Made by a program: the position numbers and the translations under genes
DNA from: Azoarcus_F sp048158365
GTDB taxonomy: Bacteria; Pseudomonadota; Gammaproteobacteria; Burkholderiales; Rhodocyclaceae
Direction: 5' to 3' (one strand)
Length of the DNA stretch: 64,000 nucleotides
Assembly: GCA_048158365.1 (NCBI GenBank)
Contig: JBLLNL010000006.1
Notes under the pieces: generated by a model
The model's input: the letters and a program-made list of their open reading frames with translations, nothing else
Databases searched by the model: none
What the model was told of the DNA's origin: nothing
In this document: piece after piece, positions 10,001 through 18,594 of the stretch
Numbering within the stretch: position 1 is the stretch's first letter
How the letters are laid out: each line of letters starts with the position of its first letter

Positions 10001-10121
10001 GTTCGCGACGGTGCTCACGCTGCTGCTGACACCCTGCATGCTGGTGCTGGGTGCGCGGGTGGGGGAGATGCGCTGGTTGCGGCCGCGTGCGGGCACGTCA
10101 CCGGCTGATGAAGCCGGATGA
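7023..10121 (+). CDS. RND efflux pump permease (AcrB/HAE-like)
   Basis: A 1032-residue inner-membrane proton antiporter. TM1 lies near residues 13-33 and the second hydrophobic block at about 335-480. The TM4 motif GMLVDGAIVVGELADRN keeps the first proton-relay Asp but has Gly in place of the second Asp found in AcrB. The C-terminal repeat has GIVVNNNIVLIDTYNAMR. The large periplasmic loops carry the porter and docking domains. Together with the adaptor upstream it exports small molecules to the outside; the substrate is unknown. The ATG directly follows the MITE-B terminus, leaving only CTAGG as a ribosome-binding site, so the native leader was probably lost. Confidence 0.93.
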   Translation: MKSPIRAAIDRSRATLTALLCLLVGGFAAYVSIPKEANPDVTIPIIYVSMELQGISPEDGERLLVRPMEQELRAIEGIKKMSSVASEGHASVTLEFDAGFDPARALQDVREKVDTARAKLPAEADEPRVHEINVALFPVLTIGLSGPFAESELVFLAREIKQAIEGVPAVLEVDIGGDREDLLEIIVAPQVLESYGVDYGLLATLVSRNNRLVAAGSLDTGVGRMAMTVPGVIEDLDDLLAMPVKADGDTIITFGDVATLRRSFKDPEGFARINGQPAVALEVSKRAGANIIETIAQVKAVVEQARRIAPPGLQVDYIMDQSREIEDILRDLLNNVLTAVVLVLILIVATMGPRSALLVGLTIPGAFLTGILAIWAIGYTMNIIVLFSLILVAGMLVDGAIVVGELADRNLAAGASPADAWAAAADRMAWPIIASTATTLAVFVPLLFWPGVVGEFMKYLPATVILCLLASLAMALIFLPTLGSIAGGRRAGVVAGVGESRGYRVVLARLLERPGLTLLGMLALISLVYAAYGRFNHGVEFFPSVEPDSAQIQVRARGDLSIHERDAILKEVEARLLGMPEVKALYARSFSTPAEGRGGPDVIGVLQFQLTEWHQRRPASRILESMRARTADLPGIVIEVREQEQGPTAGKPVQLQIASVDPQLAGRVTDLLRARMQSLGGFVDIEDDRSLAGIEWRVRVDREAATRFGADVLSVGSAVQLVTHGLMLATYRPEDATDEVDIRVRLPESWRSLDQLGRLTLNTSRGQVPLSNFVTLEPAPKTGTVRRIDGQRAITLQADLQDGYRLDERLRVLGAVFGELPAGVSIKVSGEDADQREAAAFLATAFLVALLLMTLILVTQFNSLYQTALVLSAIVFSTAGVLLGLLITGQPFGIVMVGMGVIALAGIVVNNNIVLIDTYNAMRRDGMSAFDAALETGCVRLRPVLLTAITTILGLMPMVLGVNVNLLEPSLGVGAPSTQWWTQLSSAIAGGLAFATVLTLLLTPCMLVLGARVGEMRWLRPRAGTSPADEAG

Positions 10122-10258
10122 TGCGCCCGGCGTTCCGGACCGCCGGTCGTGTGCATGCTTACGCGGGTCGGCGCCCGGCCTGCCGACACGGAGGATGAAT
10201 CTGATATGAGCGCAGGCATGACATTCCAGGGCCTCGAAGCGGCTACGACATTCCGGCG

Positions 10259-11012
10259 ATGCCGGGCATGGCCGAGTCGGAGGTCCAGACGCCGGCGCTG
10301 GTGATCGACTCGCGCGTCTGGCGAGGCAGGCGAGAATCATCGTGTGCGTGGATGACGCCGCCTCGGTCGCAGAACTTTCGGCCGCGGCCCGGCGTCATGG
10401 CGTGACGCTCGAGGTGCTGGTGGAGATCGACTGCGGCGCGGGCCGCTGCGGTGTCCCCTGTGGGCAAGCCGTCGTGGACCTGGCCAGGGCGGTGGTTTCG
10501 GCCGATGGGCTCGTGTTCTCGGGCATCCAGGCCTATCAGGGCGGCGCCCAGCATCTGGTTTCGTTCACCGAACGCAAGGCGCGCATCGACGAGGCGATCC
10601 GTCAGGTCAGCGAAACGCTCGAGCTGCTCAGAGGCGACGGTATCGATTGCGAAATCGTCGGTGGCGCGGGCACAGGCAGCTTCGAGCTCGAGGGGCGATC
10701 GGGGGTCTACAACGAGCTTCAATGCGGATCCTACGCCTTCATGGATGCCGACTATCAGCGCTTGCGGGATCGGTCAGGCGCCGTCGTCCATCATTTCGAC
10801 AACGCGCTGTTCATCCTGACCAGCGTGATGAGCCACGCCGAGACAGACAAGGCGATCGTGGATGCCGGTCTCAAGTTGCAATCGGTCGATTCGGGCCTGC
10901 CCACAATATTTGGTCGCAGCGACGTGGATTACGTCAAATGCACCGACGAGCACGGCGAATTCCGTGATCCGGCCGGCGTGCTGGAGTTCGGAGGACATCC
11001 GGGCTGGAGGTG
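10259..11012 (+). pseudogene. Decayed D-threonine aldolase / alanine-racemase-fold PLP enzyme
   Basis: The start MPGMAESEVQTPALVIDS matches the beginning of the DTA/DSD1 family, but the frame then jumps to RIIVCVDDAASVAELS. This removes about 75 residues, including the segment that carries the PLP lysine. The middle is well conserved (VEIDCGAGRCGV, FSGIQAYQGGAQHL, GGAGTGSFELEG, VDSGLPTIFG, TDEHGEF). After the EHG motif the C-terminal metal-binding segment (normally PGHCDPT-like) is replaced by unrelated Ser/Arg-rich translation running to a stop at 11196. It is non-functional as read. The longest open part runs from a GTG at 10342. Confidence 0.75.
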
Positions 11013-11147
11013 CAGTTCGTCGTCAGCGCATTCCAGGAGCGCGGGCGGTTCTGCCCCGCTGGCGGATTCTATGTCAGAAAAGACAAGCCTTGCTTACACG
11101 CGCTCAACCGTGGTCGAAGATCAGGCATTCAAGTTTCGGGGATCGCC

Positions 11148-11471
11148 TCAACGGGCCCCTGAGCCGTCACCGCGGTGTGCTTCGCTGTCCTCGTGAACCT
11201 CGCGGATCACCTCTCCTTCGATCACCACCACGTCGGGCGGGTTCTCCCGCATCTTCTTGCGTATCGCGCGGGTCTTCCACCACAGGTAGCCCCAGGCGAC
11301 CGTACCGACCGCCACGAAGCCCGCGAACAGCACGACCGAGAACATCAGCGCCAGCGCGAACACGCCTGCGCCGACGATCGCAGCCAGGATCTTCTGCGTC
11401 AGCGTCATCGGTTCGACGGTCTGCCGGTGCAGCCTGCCGAAGAGTTGATCGAATCTAGGATCTCTTTGCAT
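11148..11471 (-). CDS. Small membrane protein of unknown function (107 aa)
   Basis: Begins MQRDPRFDQLFGRLHRQ. Two adjacent hydrophobic helices (about residues 27-45 and 47-66, ILAAIVGAGVFALALMFSVV then FAGFVAVGTVAWGYLWW) form a membrane hairpin. A basic stretch and an acidic tail (VVIEGEVIREVHEDSEA) follow. The family is not recognised beyond this general shape. The gene lies 32 bp downstream of the Old Yellow Enzyme gene on the same strand and may be cotranscribed. Confidence 0.6.
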   Translation of the reverse strand: MQRDPRFDQLFGRLHRQTVEPMTLTQKILAAIVGAGVFALALMFSVVLFAGFVAVGTVAWGYLWWKTRAIRKKMRENPPDVVVIEGEVIREVHEDSEAHRGDGSGAR

Positions 11472-11503
11472 GTTGGGCGCCTCGATTTGGAATGAGCGCC
11501 GGG

Positions 11504-12616
11504 TCAGGCCAGCGCGGGATAGTCGATGTAGCCGTGCTCGCCGCCGCCGTAATAGGTCTTGCGGTCGCCGTCGTTCAGCGGTGCGTGCTCCCGCATCCGG
11601 CGCACCAGATCCGGGTTGGCGATGAAAGGCTTGCCAAACGCGACCAGGTCGGCACGGCCTTCGGCGAGCGCGGCCTCCGCCATTGCCTGATCGTAGCCGT
11701 TATTGACCATCCATGCGCCCGAACCGCCCGCATTGCGATAGGTTGCGCGAAACTTCGCATAGTCGAAGGGCTTGCTTCCCTGCTGAAAATCCCGGTCACC
11801 GCCAGTCGCGCCTTCGATGACGTGGATGTAGGCGAGCGGACGGTGCGCGAGCTCGCGTATCACATGCTCGAACAGCGGTTGCGGATCCGGGTCGGACGCG
11901 TCGTTGGCCGGCGTGACCGGTGACAACCGGATTCCGGTCCGACCCGGGCCGGACTCTGCGATGACCGCGTCGATGACCTCGAGCAGCAGGCGCGACCGAT
12001 TCTCGATGCTGCCGCCATAGGCGTCGCTGCGCTGGTTGCTGCCGGAACGCAGAAACTGGTCGATCAAGTAACCGTTGGCCGCGTGCACTTCGATACCGTC
12101 GAATCCCGCCTGCAGCGCCGCACGGGTGGCACGGCGATAATCGTCGACGATGCCAGGCAATTCGGGGAGTTCGAGCGCGCGCGGTTCGGAGGTCGGCACG
12201 AAGGCGCCGCGGCCGGCTTCGTCGATGACGAAGGTCTTTGCGTTGGCGCAAATCGCGGACGGCGCAACCGGGGCGCGATTGTCTGGCTGCAGCGACACAT
12301 GCGAGATACGTCCCACATGCCACAACTGCACCACGATCCGTCCTGCGGCCGCATGGACCGCATCGGTCACGCGCCGCCATCCGTCGATCTGATCAGGCGC
12401 ATACAGTCCGGGCACGTCGGCGTAGCCCTGGCCCTGGTGGCTGATCGCGGTCGCCTCGGTGATGATCAGTCCGGCACTTGCGCGCTGGGCGTAATAGGTG
12501 GCGGTGATCGGAGCCGGGACCGCGCCAGGCGACCGGTTACGGGTCAGCGGTGCCATGACGATGCGGTTGGGGAGGCGCAGCGCCCCCAGCGTGATCGGGT
12601 CGAACAGTGTGTGCAT
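11504..12616 (-). CDS. Old Yellow Enzyme-type alkene reductase (NemA-like)
   Basis: A 370-residue FMN-dependent TIM-barrel oxidoreductase, full length for the family. Starts MHTLFDPITLGALRLPNRIVMAPLTRNRSPG. Family marks are VQLWHVGRISH, the substrate-binding HAANGYLIDQFLRSGSNQR, YGGSIENRSRLLLEV, and the phosphate-binding end GRADLVAFGKPFIANPDLV. It reduces activated C=C bonds, and relatives also attack nitrate esters, N-ethylmaleimide and nitroaromatics with NAD(P)H. The physiological substrate cannot be read from the sequence. The ATG at 12616 fits the family N-terminus; a longer frame upstream does not. Confidence 0.9.
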   Translation of the reverse strand: MHTLFDPITLGALRLPNRIVMAPLTRNRSPGAVPAPITATYYAQRASAGLIITEATAISHQGQGYADVPGLYAPDQIDGWRRVTDAVHAAAGRIVVQLWHVGRISHVSLQPDNRAPVAPSAICANAKTFVIDEAGRGAFVPTSEPRALELPELPGIVDDYRRATRAALQAGFDGIEVHAANGYLIDQFLRSGSNQRSDAYGGSIENRSRLLLEVIDAVIAESGPGRTGIRLSPVTPANDASDPDPQPLFEHVIRELAHRPLAYIHVIEGATGGDRDFQQGSKPFDYAKFRATYRNAGGSGAWMVNNGYDQAMAEAALAEGRADLVAFGKPFIANPDLVRRMREHAPLNDGDRKTYYGGGEHGYIDYPALA

Positions 12617-12797
12617 GCCTGAAACTCTGTGAGAGTGGATGTAGCTCGTGCTCGTGCGTCGGCTCAAAGTTGAACATCGACCACATGCGAAGTTCAATAT
12701 TGTCCTCGCAACCCAACATCAGTGCCAGCAAGTCGATGCATGTCCGGGACGGTGAGAGCGCATGCCCCGGCGCGTCCTCGGGTCGATTCGCCCGCTG

Positions 12798-12827
12798 TTG
12801 ACTTGCATCGACGGTGCAACATACAAT
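12798..12827 (+). promoter_or_regulatory. Sigma-70 promoter of tRNA-Val
   Basis: TTGACT (12798-12803) and TACAAT (12822-12827) with an 18-bp spacer, followed by a GC-rich discriminator (CGCGG). It ends 16 bp before the tRNA, as expected for a stable RNA promoter. Confidence 0.7.
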
Positions 12828-12843
12828 CGCGGCCTTCATCCGG

Positions 12844-12918
12844 GGGCGGTTAGCTCAGCGGTAGAGCACTGCCTTCACACGGCAGGGGTCACTGGTTCGA
12901 TCCCAGTACCGCCCACCA
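12844..12918 (+). tRNA. tRNA-Val (anticodon CAC)
   Basis: A 75-nt cloverleaf. The acceptor stem GGGCGGT pairs with ACCGCCC, the anticodon stem-loop is CTGCC-TTCACAC-GGCAG with anticodon CAC, and the T-loop is GGTTCGATCC. It carries an encoded discriminator A and CCA end. A T-rich terminator follows within 10 bp. Confidence 0.97.
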
Positions 12919-12926
12919 CACATCGG

Positions 12927-12956
12927 ACCCCGTCGCGCAAGCTGCGGGGTTTTTTG
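12927..12956 (+). terminator. Rho-independent terminator after tRNA-Val
   Basis: CCCCG and CGGGG arms around a GTCGCGCAAGCTG-like loop, followed directly by six T residues. Confidence 0.7.
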
Positions 12957-13048
12957 TTTAAAGGCCTTTCACTGGGCGTTCGTTCGTATGGTCCGTACGA
13001 ATGCCGTGCGCAGAAACGGCCTTCGATCTCGACAGGCATCCAGCGTAA

Positions 13049-14446
13049 ATGACCGCATCCATCCGCACCCGCTTCGCACCCAGCCCGACCGGTTATCTCC
13101 ACATCGGCGGGGCCAGAACCGCATTGTTCTGCTGGGCGTATGCTCGCCGACATCAGGGCAGCTTCATCCTGCGGGTCGAGGACACCGACGTCGAACGGTC
13201 TACGCCCGAGGCGGTGCAGGCGATTCTGGACGGCATGGCGTGGCTGGGCCTGGATCCGGACGAAGGACCCTTCTACCAGATGCAGCGCATGGAGCGTTAC
13301 AAGGCGGTGATCCGGCAGATGCTGGCGTCCGGGGCGGCCTACCATTGCTACACCAGCGCCGAGGACCTTGACCGGATGCGCGAGGCGCAGCGTGCGCGCG
13401 GCGAGAAACCGCGCTACGACGGCCGCTGGCGGCCGGAGCCGGGCAAGGCCCTGCCGACGCCGCCGGACGGCGTGAAGCCGGTGGTCCGTTTCCGGAATCC
13501 GTCCGATGGCGTCGTCGGGTGGGACGATCTGGTCAAGGGCCGGATCGAGTTTGCGAACGCGGAACTCGATGATTTCATCATCGCGCGCGCCGACGGTACG
13601 CCGACCTACAACTTCTGTGTGGTCGTCGACGACTGGGAGATGCGGATCACGCATGTGATTCGCGGCGACGACCATGTGAACAACACGCCCCGCCAGATCA
13701 ACGTGCTGCGTGCGCTAGGGGCCGAGGTGCCCCGTTACGCGCATCTGTCGATGATTCTCGGGGACGACGGCACCAAGCTGTCCAAGCGACATGGCGCGGT
13801 CAGCGTGATGCAGTATCACGACGACGGCTATCTGCCGGAGGCGGTCATCAACTATCTCGCGCGGCTCGGCTGGAGCCATGGCGATGACGAGATCTTCTCG
13901 CGTGAGCAGTTCGTCGAATGGTTCGACCTGGACCACATCACGCCGTCGGCCGCGCAGTTCAACACCGAAAAGCTGAACTGGCTGAACGCGCATTACCTCA
14001 AGCAGGCCGACGATGCGATGCTGGCCGCGGACGTGTCGAGGCGGCTCGCCCAGCGCGGCGTGGACCCCGAGACTGGTCCCGCGCTCGAAGCGGTCATCGC
14101 GCTGTACAAGGAGCGGGTGAGCAATCTGAATGAGCTGGCCGATTCGGTCGAACTGTACCTGGTCGAGGTGCACCCGCCCCCGGAACTGCTCGAACAACAC
14201 CTGACCGGAACCGCCCGCGCGGCGCTGGCCACGTTGCGCGATCGATTCGGTGCGGTGGTTTGGGACAAGGCCGCGCTGAGTGCTGCGATCAAGCAGACGA
14301 TGAGCCAGCATGGGCTGAAGATGCCCCAGGTCGCGATCCCGCTACGGGTGGCGATGCTGGGCGTGACGCAAACGCCGTCCATCGACGCGGTGCTCGAGGT
14401 GCTGGGTCGCGAGCGGGTGCTGGCGAGACTGTCGCGCTACTTGTGA
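13049..14446 (+). CDS. gltX: Glutamyl-tRNA synthetase
   Basis: A 465-residue class Ic synthetase that charges tRNA-Glu. The Rossmann domain starts TRFAPSPTGYLHIGGARTALF with the HIGH-like HIGG motif. The KMSKS-equivalent is KLSKRHG near residue 245, followed by the family segment YHDDGYLPEAVINYLARLGWSHGDDE. The C-terminal half is the helical anticodon-binding domain. Length is normal. It is monocistronic, downstream of tRNA-Val. Whether it is discriminating or non-discriminating cannot be judged without knowing if gatCAB exists in the genome. Confidence 0.96.
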   Translation: MTASIRTRFAPSPTGYLHIGGARTALFCWAYARRHQGSFILRVEDTDVERSTPEAVQAILDGMAWLGLDPDEGPFYQMQRMERYKAVIRQMLASGAAYHCYTSAEDLDRMREAQRARGEKPRYDGRWRPEPGKALPTPPDGVKPVVRFRNPSDGVVGWDDLVKGRIEFANAELDDFIIARADGTPTYNFCVVVDDWEMRITHVIRGDDHVNNTPRQINVLRALGAEVPRYAHLSMILGDDGTKLSKRHGAVSVMQYHDDGYLPEAVINYLARLGWSHGDDEIFSREQFVEWFDLDHITPSAAQFNTEKLNWLNAHYLKQADDAMLAADVSRRLAQRGVDPETGPALEAVIALYKERVSNLNELADSVELYLVEVHPPPELLEQHLTGTARAALATLRDRFGAVVWDKAALSAAIKQTMSQHGLKMPQVAIPLRVAMLGVTQTPSIDAVLEVLGRERVLARLSRYL

Positions 14447-14456
14447 CCATGGTTGC

Positions 14457-14492
14457 GCAGCACGGCAGCACGGCAGCACGGCAGCACGGCAG
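14457..14492. repeat. Short tandem repeat, 8-bp unit GCAGCACG x 4.5
   Basis: Four and a half perfect copies of GCAGCACG just after the gltX stop. It directly follows (in reverse-strand sense) the end of the decayed P-II-like gene and may reflect slippage in degenerating DNA. Confidence 0.8.
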
Positions 14493-14496
14493 GGCT

Positions 14497-14770
14497 TCAC
14501 CCGTGGTGCTGGAACTTGCCCGGACGCAATACGCCGACATCCGTGACATAGGTGATCATCGCGTAGTTGTCGAAATAGTGCTTTTCGACATGCTAGATGA
14601 TCGCGTCGGAGGTCTCGGTGTCGCACAGCACTTCCATGCGGATGCTGCGGTCGGCGCCCCATAGGGCCCGCCGCGCACCGCCCGCCGACAAGCCGATCAG
14701 CGCTGCGAGTATGGCGCCGAGCGTGGCGGTTTCTAGCAGGCCGCGCAGCGGTACGGAACGCCGGTCTCGC
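14497..14770 (-). pseudogene. Decayed P-II-like regulatory protein gene
   Basis: The reverse strand reads SIRMEVLCDTETSDAII, then a TAG stop (14593-14595), then HVEKHYFDNYAMITYVTDVG and VLRPGKF to a final stop at 14497. The VEKHYFDNYAM and DVGVLRPGKF pattern is that of P-II-like proteins found with inorganic-carbon transporters. Upstream the frame stays open (GLLETATLGAILAALIGL) as a possible membrane-helix remnant. The internal stop and missing N-terminal half mark it as a pseudogene. It lies between gltX and mnmC, two unrelated intact genes. Confidence 0.6.
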
Positions 14771-14772
14771 AG

Positions 14773-16686
14773 TCAGTCTTCGCGCATACGCCCCCGTTTC
14801 GGCGCGCGCAGCATGTAGCGCGCCGGATCCATCGCGTCAGCAAGGTCGCGCTCCACGGGCAGGGGTTCCCGGTCGAGCCGGCTTGCCAGGTATTCCGCGA
14901 CCAGTGCGGCCCAGACCAGACCGCGCGCGCCGAATCCGGATATCGCATAGAGGTTGGCATGACGCGGAATCGCGTCCAGCGTGGTGTTCCGATCGACGGT
15001 GCCTGCGATCGGCACTGCACCGACGATCGGAAGACGGTCCGGCGACGCTGGCCGGAAGCCGACCCGACCGTGCATCGGAAGATCATGCAGATTCCCCGCG
15101 TAACCGGGCAACATGAAGTCCAGCTTGACGAGGTTCTCGTGATGATCCGCGAGGCGTAGCGCGGCTTCGTCGTCATCGACCGAGAAGGTGGCCCCAGCGC
15201 AGCGCACGCCTTCGATGGCGGGACTCACGTAGCCAAGCCGACACACGACGACCCCGGGGGCGCTGTCCGGCAGTGCCGGCAGGTGTGCGACCTGACCGCG
15301 CGCGCTGCGCACCGGCAGCATGCTGGCCTGTTCCAACGCCGTGATTCCGGTGCCGTTGGCCAGGATCGCGACATGCGCGCGCGCGATCTCATGCCCGTCC
15401 CGATCGAGCGCGACCCAGTGCCCGTCGTCCTGCATCAGCCGCGCCAGCGACCGGTCGAAGCGGCAATCGATTCGTCCGGATTCGGCTTCGATGTTGGCCG
15501 AGCACAGGCTGGGCGGCTGCACCCACCCGCCGCGCGGAAACCACCAACCGCCGAAGGCCACCGGCCAGCCGGCGACGCGGGCTGCCTCGCCCGCGTCGAC
15601 GAAGCGCAGAAAGTCGACCGGGTAGCGATGGGCCTCGACGGTCGCCCGCATCTTGTCCTGCTGGGTCGAATCGCGGGCGACATGCAGTACGCCGCAGCGA
15701 TCCCACTTCACGGCGAATCCGCGTTCGGCGAGCCGATCGAGATGATGAACGCCGTACAGGCTGCCGGCGCGGGTCAGTCGCGCGAGCCGATTGTCGTCCA
15801 GGCTGGGCAGCGGCCGGAGCACCCCGGCGTGATTGCCGGACGCACCCCGACCGGCGCGCTCGGCTGCATCGATGAGCGCGACCGTCCAGCCGCGCTCGGC
15901 CAGGCGGTTCGCGATGCCGGTTCCGGCCAGGCCCGCACCGATCACGAGGGCGTCCCGCCCGGTGGGCCCGGCCGTAGGGGCGCGGTGTCCCTCGAATCGC
16001 CCGACCAGCATGTCGCGCTTGCTGGCGAAGCCGGCAACTCTCGCGCAGTCGAAGCCGGCGGCGGCCAGCCGCTCGCGCACAGCCGCGCTGACAGACCAGG
16101 TGGCAACGGTCGCGCCGTTCGATGCGAGTCGCCCAAGTTCGGCGATGACGCCTTCCGACCACATCGCCGGATTGCGGGCCGGCGAGAAGCCGTCCAGATA
16201 GAACGCGTCGGCCGCGCAGTCCAGTTGCGGCAACAGCGCCGCAGCATCGCCGAACAGCAGGGTCAGCGTGACCGCAGCGCCATCCAGGTTCAGACGGTGA
16301 AACCCGGGGGTCAGGGCCGGCCAGTGACGGCGCAGATGGGCGGACAGTTCGGCCAGTTCAGGCCACTGAAGGTGAAGCCTGGCGAGGTCGTCGACCGCGA
16401 ACGGGTGGAGTTCGGTCGACACGAAGTGGAGCCTGGCGCATCGTTGCGGGTCGGCACGCCACGCCAGCCATGTGGCCAGAAAATTCAGCCCGATGCCGAA
16501 GCCGGTTTCGACGATGGTGAAGGCTGCGCGTCGCTGCCAGCGTTGCGGGAGCCGGCTGCCGGCGACGAAGACCCAGCGTGCCTGCGCCAGGCCACCGGCC
16601 GCCGAGTGGTAGACGTCACCGTAGGTTTCGGAGCAGGGTGTACCGTCGCCCCTGAAGGCGAGGGTGGCAGGTACGAGCGGCGTCAT
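14773..16686 (-). CDS. mnmC: Bifunctional tRNA mnm5s2U biosynthesis protein MnmC
   Basis: A 637-residue fusion. The N-terminal methyltransferase domain starts MTPLVPATLAFRGDGTPCSE and contains ETGFGIGLNFLATW and FYLDGFSPARNPAMWS. From about residue 240 a FAD-dependent oxidoreductase domain begins with the dinucleotide motif VIGAGLAGTGIANRLAERGW, followed by GRGASGNHAGVLRPLPSLDDN. The oxidase converts cmnm5U to nm5U and the methyltransferase makes mnm5U at wobble position 34 of tRNAs. It lies 53 bp downstream of lysS on the same strand and is probably cotranscribed. The ATG at 16686 gives the family N-terminus. Confidence 0.93.
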   Translation of the reverse strand: MTPLVPATLAFRGDGTPCSETYGDVYHSAAGGLAQARWVFVAGSRLPQRWQRRAAFTIVETGFGIGLNFLATWLAWRADPQRCARLHFVSTELHPFAVDDLARLHLQWPELAELSAHLRRHWPALTPGFHRLNLDGAAVTLTLLFGDAAALLPQLDCAADAFYLDGFSPARNPAMWSEGVIAELGRLASNGATVATWSVSAAVRERLAAAGFDCARVAGFASKRDMLVGRFEGHRAPTAGPTGRDALVIGAGLAGTGIANRLAERGWTVALIDAAERAGRGASGNHAGVLRPLPSLDDNRLARLTRAGSLYGVHHLDRLAERGFAVKWDRCGVLHVARDSTQQDKMRATVEAHRYPVDFLRFVDAGEAARVAGWPVAFGGWWFPRGGWVQPPSLCSANIEAESGRIDCRFDRSLARLMQDDGHWVALDRDGHEIARAHVAILANGTGITALEQASMLPVRSARGQVAHLPALPDSAPGVVVCRLGYVSPAIEGVRCAGATFSVDDDEAALRLADHHENLVKLDFMLPGYAGNLHDLPMHGRVGFRPASPDRLPIVGAVPIAGTVDRNTTLDAIPRHANLYAISGFGARGLVWAALVAEYLASRLDREPLPVERDLADAMDPARYMLRAPKRGRMRED

Positions 16687-16739
16687 TCGGGCGTTCGGGC
16701 ACGGCAGGGTGGCCGGGTTTCCGGAGGTCTGGCCGGTGC

Positions 16740-18245
16740 TTACTCCGGTCTCATCTGCGGGAACAGGATCACGTCGCGGATGGACGGACTGTCGGTCAGC
16801 AACATGATCAGGCGATCGATACCGATGCCGCACCCGCCGGTCGGAGGCAGGCCGTATTCGAGCGCGCGGATGTAGTCGGCATCGTAGTACATCGCCTCCT
16901 CGTCGCCGGCCTCCTTTGCCTGGACCTGTTCCAGAAAGCGTGCCGCCTGGTCCTCCGGGTCGTTCAGCTCCGAAAAGCCGTTGGCGATCTCGCGCCCGAC
17001 GATGAACAGCTCGAAGCGTTCGGTGATGTCCGGGTTGGAATCACTGCGACGTGCCAGCGGCGAGACTTCAGCCGGATAGTCGATGATGAAGGTCGGCTCC
17101 CACAGCTCGGCTTCGGTGCAGGCCTCGAACAGCTGCAGTTGCAGGCTGCCCAGGCCGCCAGGCCGCAATTGCTCGCCGAAGGCGGCGATCTTCTCCTTGA
17201 GCCAGTCGGGGTCCTCGAGCTGCTCGACGGTGAAACCGGGATGGTTCTTGCGGATGGCCTCGACGATGGTCAGCCGTGCGAAGGGGCGCGACAGGTCGAG
17301 TTCGCGGCCCTGATAGACGAAGGTTTCCGAGCCGAGCGCCTCGCGCGCGCAATGTCGGATCAGGCCTTCGGTGAAGTCCATCAGGCTGCGGTAGTTCGCG
17401 TAGGCCTCATAAAACTCCATCATCGTGAACTCGGGGTTGTGGCGCGGGCTGAGACCTTCGTTGCGGAAATTGCGATTGACCTCGAACACCTTTTCGAAGC
17501 CGCCGACCACCAGGCGCTTCAGGTAGAGCTCCGGCGCGATGCGCAGGAACAGGTTCATGTCGAGGGCATTGTGATGGGTCGTGAACGGTTTGGCCGCCGC
17601 ACCGCCCGGGATCGGGTGCATCATCGGCGTCTCGACTTCGAGAAAACCGTGCCCGACCATGTAGTTGCGGATCGACTGGACCATGCGGCTGCGCGCGACG
17701 AAGGTGAAGCGGGTCTGCTCGTTCATGATCAGGTCGGCGTAGCGCTGTCGATACTTCTGTTCGACATCGGTCAGTCCGTGGAACTTGTCCGGCAACGGGC
17801 GCAGACTCTTGGTCAGCAAACGGATCTCGCCGGTCTTGATCGTCAGTTCGCCAGTCTTGGTCTTGAACAGCGTGCCGACCGCACCGATGATGTCGCCGAT
17901 ATCCCAATGCTTGAAATCGGCGTACGACGCTTCACCGATCGCGTCCCGGGTCACATACAGCTGGATTCGCCCGGACAGGTCCTGAATCGTGATGAAGCTC
18001 GCTTTGCCCATCACCCGCTTGAGCATCACGCGACCGGCGACGCGGACCTCGACCGGTGTGGCTTCGAGCACGTCCGCGGACTTGTCTCCATACAACTCGT
18101 CGAGCTTGCCCGCCGTGTTCTCGCGCGAAAAGTCGTTCGGGAACGCCTGTCCGCTGGCGCGCCAAGCCGCAAGTTTTTCGCGCCGCTCGGCGATGATGTG
18201 GTTCTCGTCCGGTTGCGCTGAGCTGGCGTTGGTCTGGTCGGTCAT
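16740..18245 (-). CDS. lysS: Lysyl-tRNA synthetase, class II
   Basis: A 501-residue class IIb synthetase. An OB-fold anticodon-binding domain (about residues 50-165, VRVAGRVMLKRVMGKASFIT) precedes the catalytic domain. Motif 2 is NRNFRNEGLSPRHNPEFTMMEFYEAY and motif 3 is GYLPP-like YGLPPTGGCGIGIDRLIML. Length is standard. The ATG at 18245 gives MTDQTNASSAQPDENH; the upstream extension is not family-like. mnmC follows, so the pair couples lysine charging with a modification found on Lys, Glu and Gln tRNAs. Confidence 0.96.
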   Translation of the reverse strand: MTDQTNASSAQPDENHIIAERREKLAAWRASGQAFPNDFSRENTAGKLDELYGDKSADVLEATPVEVRVAGRVMLKRVMGKASFITIQDLSGRIQLYVTRDAIGEASYADFKHWDIGDIIGAVGTLFKTKTGELTIKTGEIRLLTKSLRPLPDKFHGLTDVEQKYRQRYADLIMNEQTRFTFVARSRMVQSIRNYMVGHGFLEVETPMMHPIPGGAAAKPFTTHHNALDMNLFLRIAPELYLKRLVVGGFEKVFEVNRNFRNEGLSPRHNPEFTMMEFYEAYANYRSLMDFTEGLIRHCAREALGSETFVYQGRELDLSRPFARLTIVEAIRKNHPGFTVEQLEDPDWLKEKIAAFGEQLRPGGLGSLQLQLFEACTEAELWEPTFIIDYPAEVSPLARRSDSNPDITERFELFIVGREIANGFSELNDPEDQAARFLEQVQAKEAGDEEAMYYDADYIRALEYGLPPTGGCGIGIDRLIMLLTDSPSIRDVILFPQMRPE

Positions 18246-18501
18246 GATTCCGCTTGTGGTATGTGGTGGATTACGGGCGTTGCTGCGCGGCGGATGCCAA
18301 GTGCGCATCGGATCTGTTCGTGTGGCCTGTTCGGCGCAGGCGGAATTGTGTCACGACAGGGGTGACCCGGCAAATCGGCGCTCCGATCCGCAGGGGTGCA
18401 TGCAGGGCGTCAATGGGGCAACGTCCGGGTCGGCATTTTTCGCCTACGCACTGCTTGCCGCGTGAGGCGGTCACCCGATCGGGTGCATGTGGGGGGCCGA
18501 C

Positions 18502-18518
18502 TGCACTTCCTGAGTGCA
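18502..18518. promoter_or_regulatory. NtrC-type enhancer site
   Basis: TGCACT-N5-AGTGCA is a perfect dyad with the half-sites and 5-bp spacer of the NtrC consensus TGCACC-N5-GGTGCA. It lies about 77 bp upstream of the -24 box at 18595, a typical enhancer distance. The rest of the 686-bp gap between lysS and aapJ holds no gene. Confidence 0.6.
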
Positions 18519-18594
18519 TGGTTGGTATCGCACATCGCAGTCGTGATGCGAGGCGGGTCCGGCAAGTATCTGTTTCGAAAAGCTCCGTGCGATT

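Noticed and set aside
14726..14736. GGCGGTTTCTAG resembling the end of MITE-B
   Set aside because: Only about 11 bp match, no second terminus nearby; likely chance within the P-II-like remnant.
18472..18487. CACCCGATCGGGTG palindrome near the NtrC-like site
   Set aside because: Half-sites resemble NtrC but spacing does not fit the consensus; not counted as a second enhancer.
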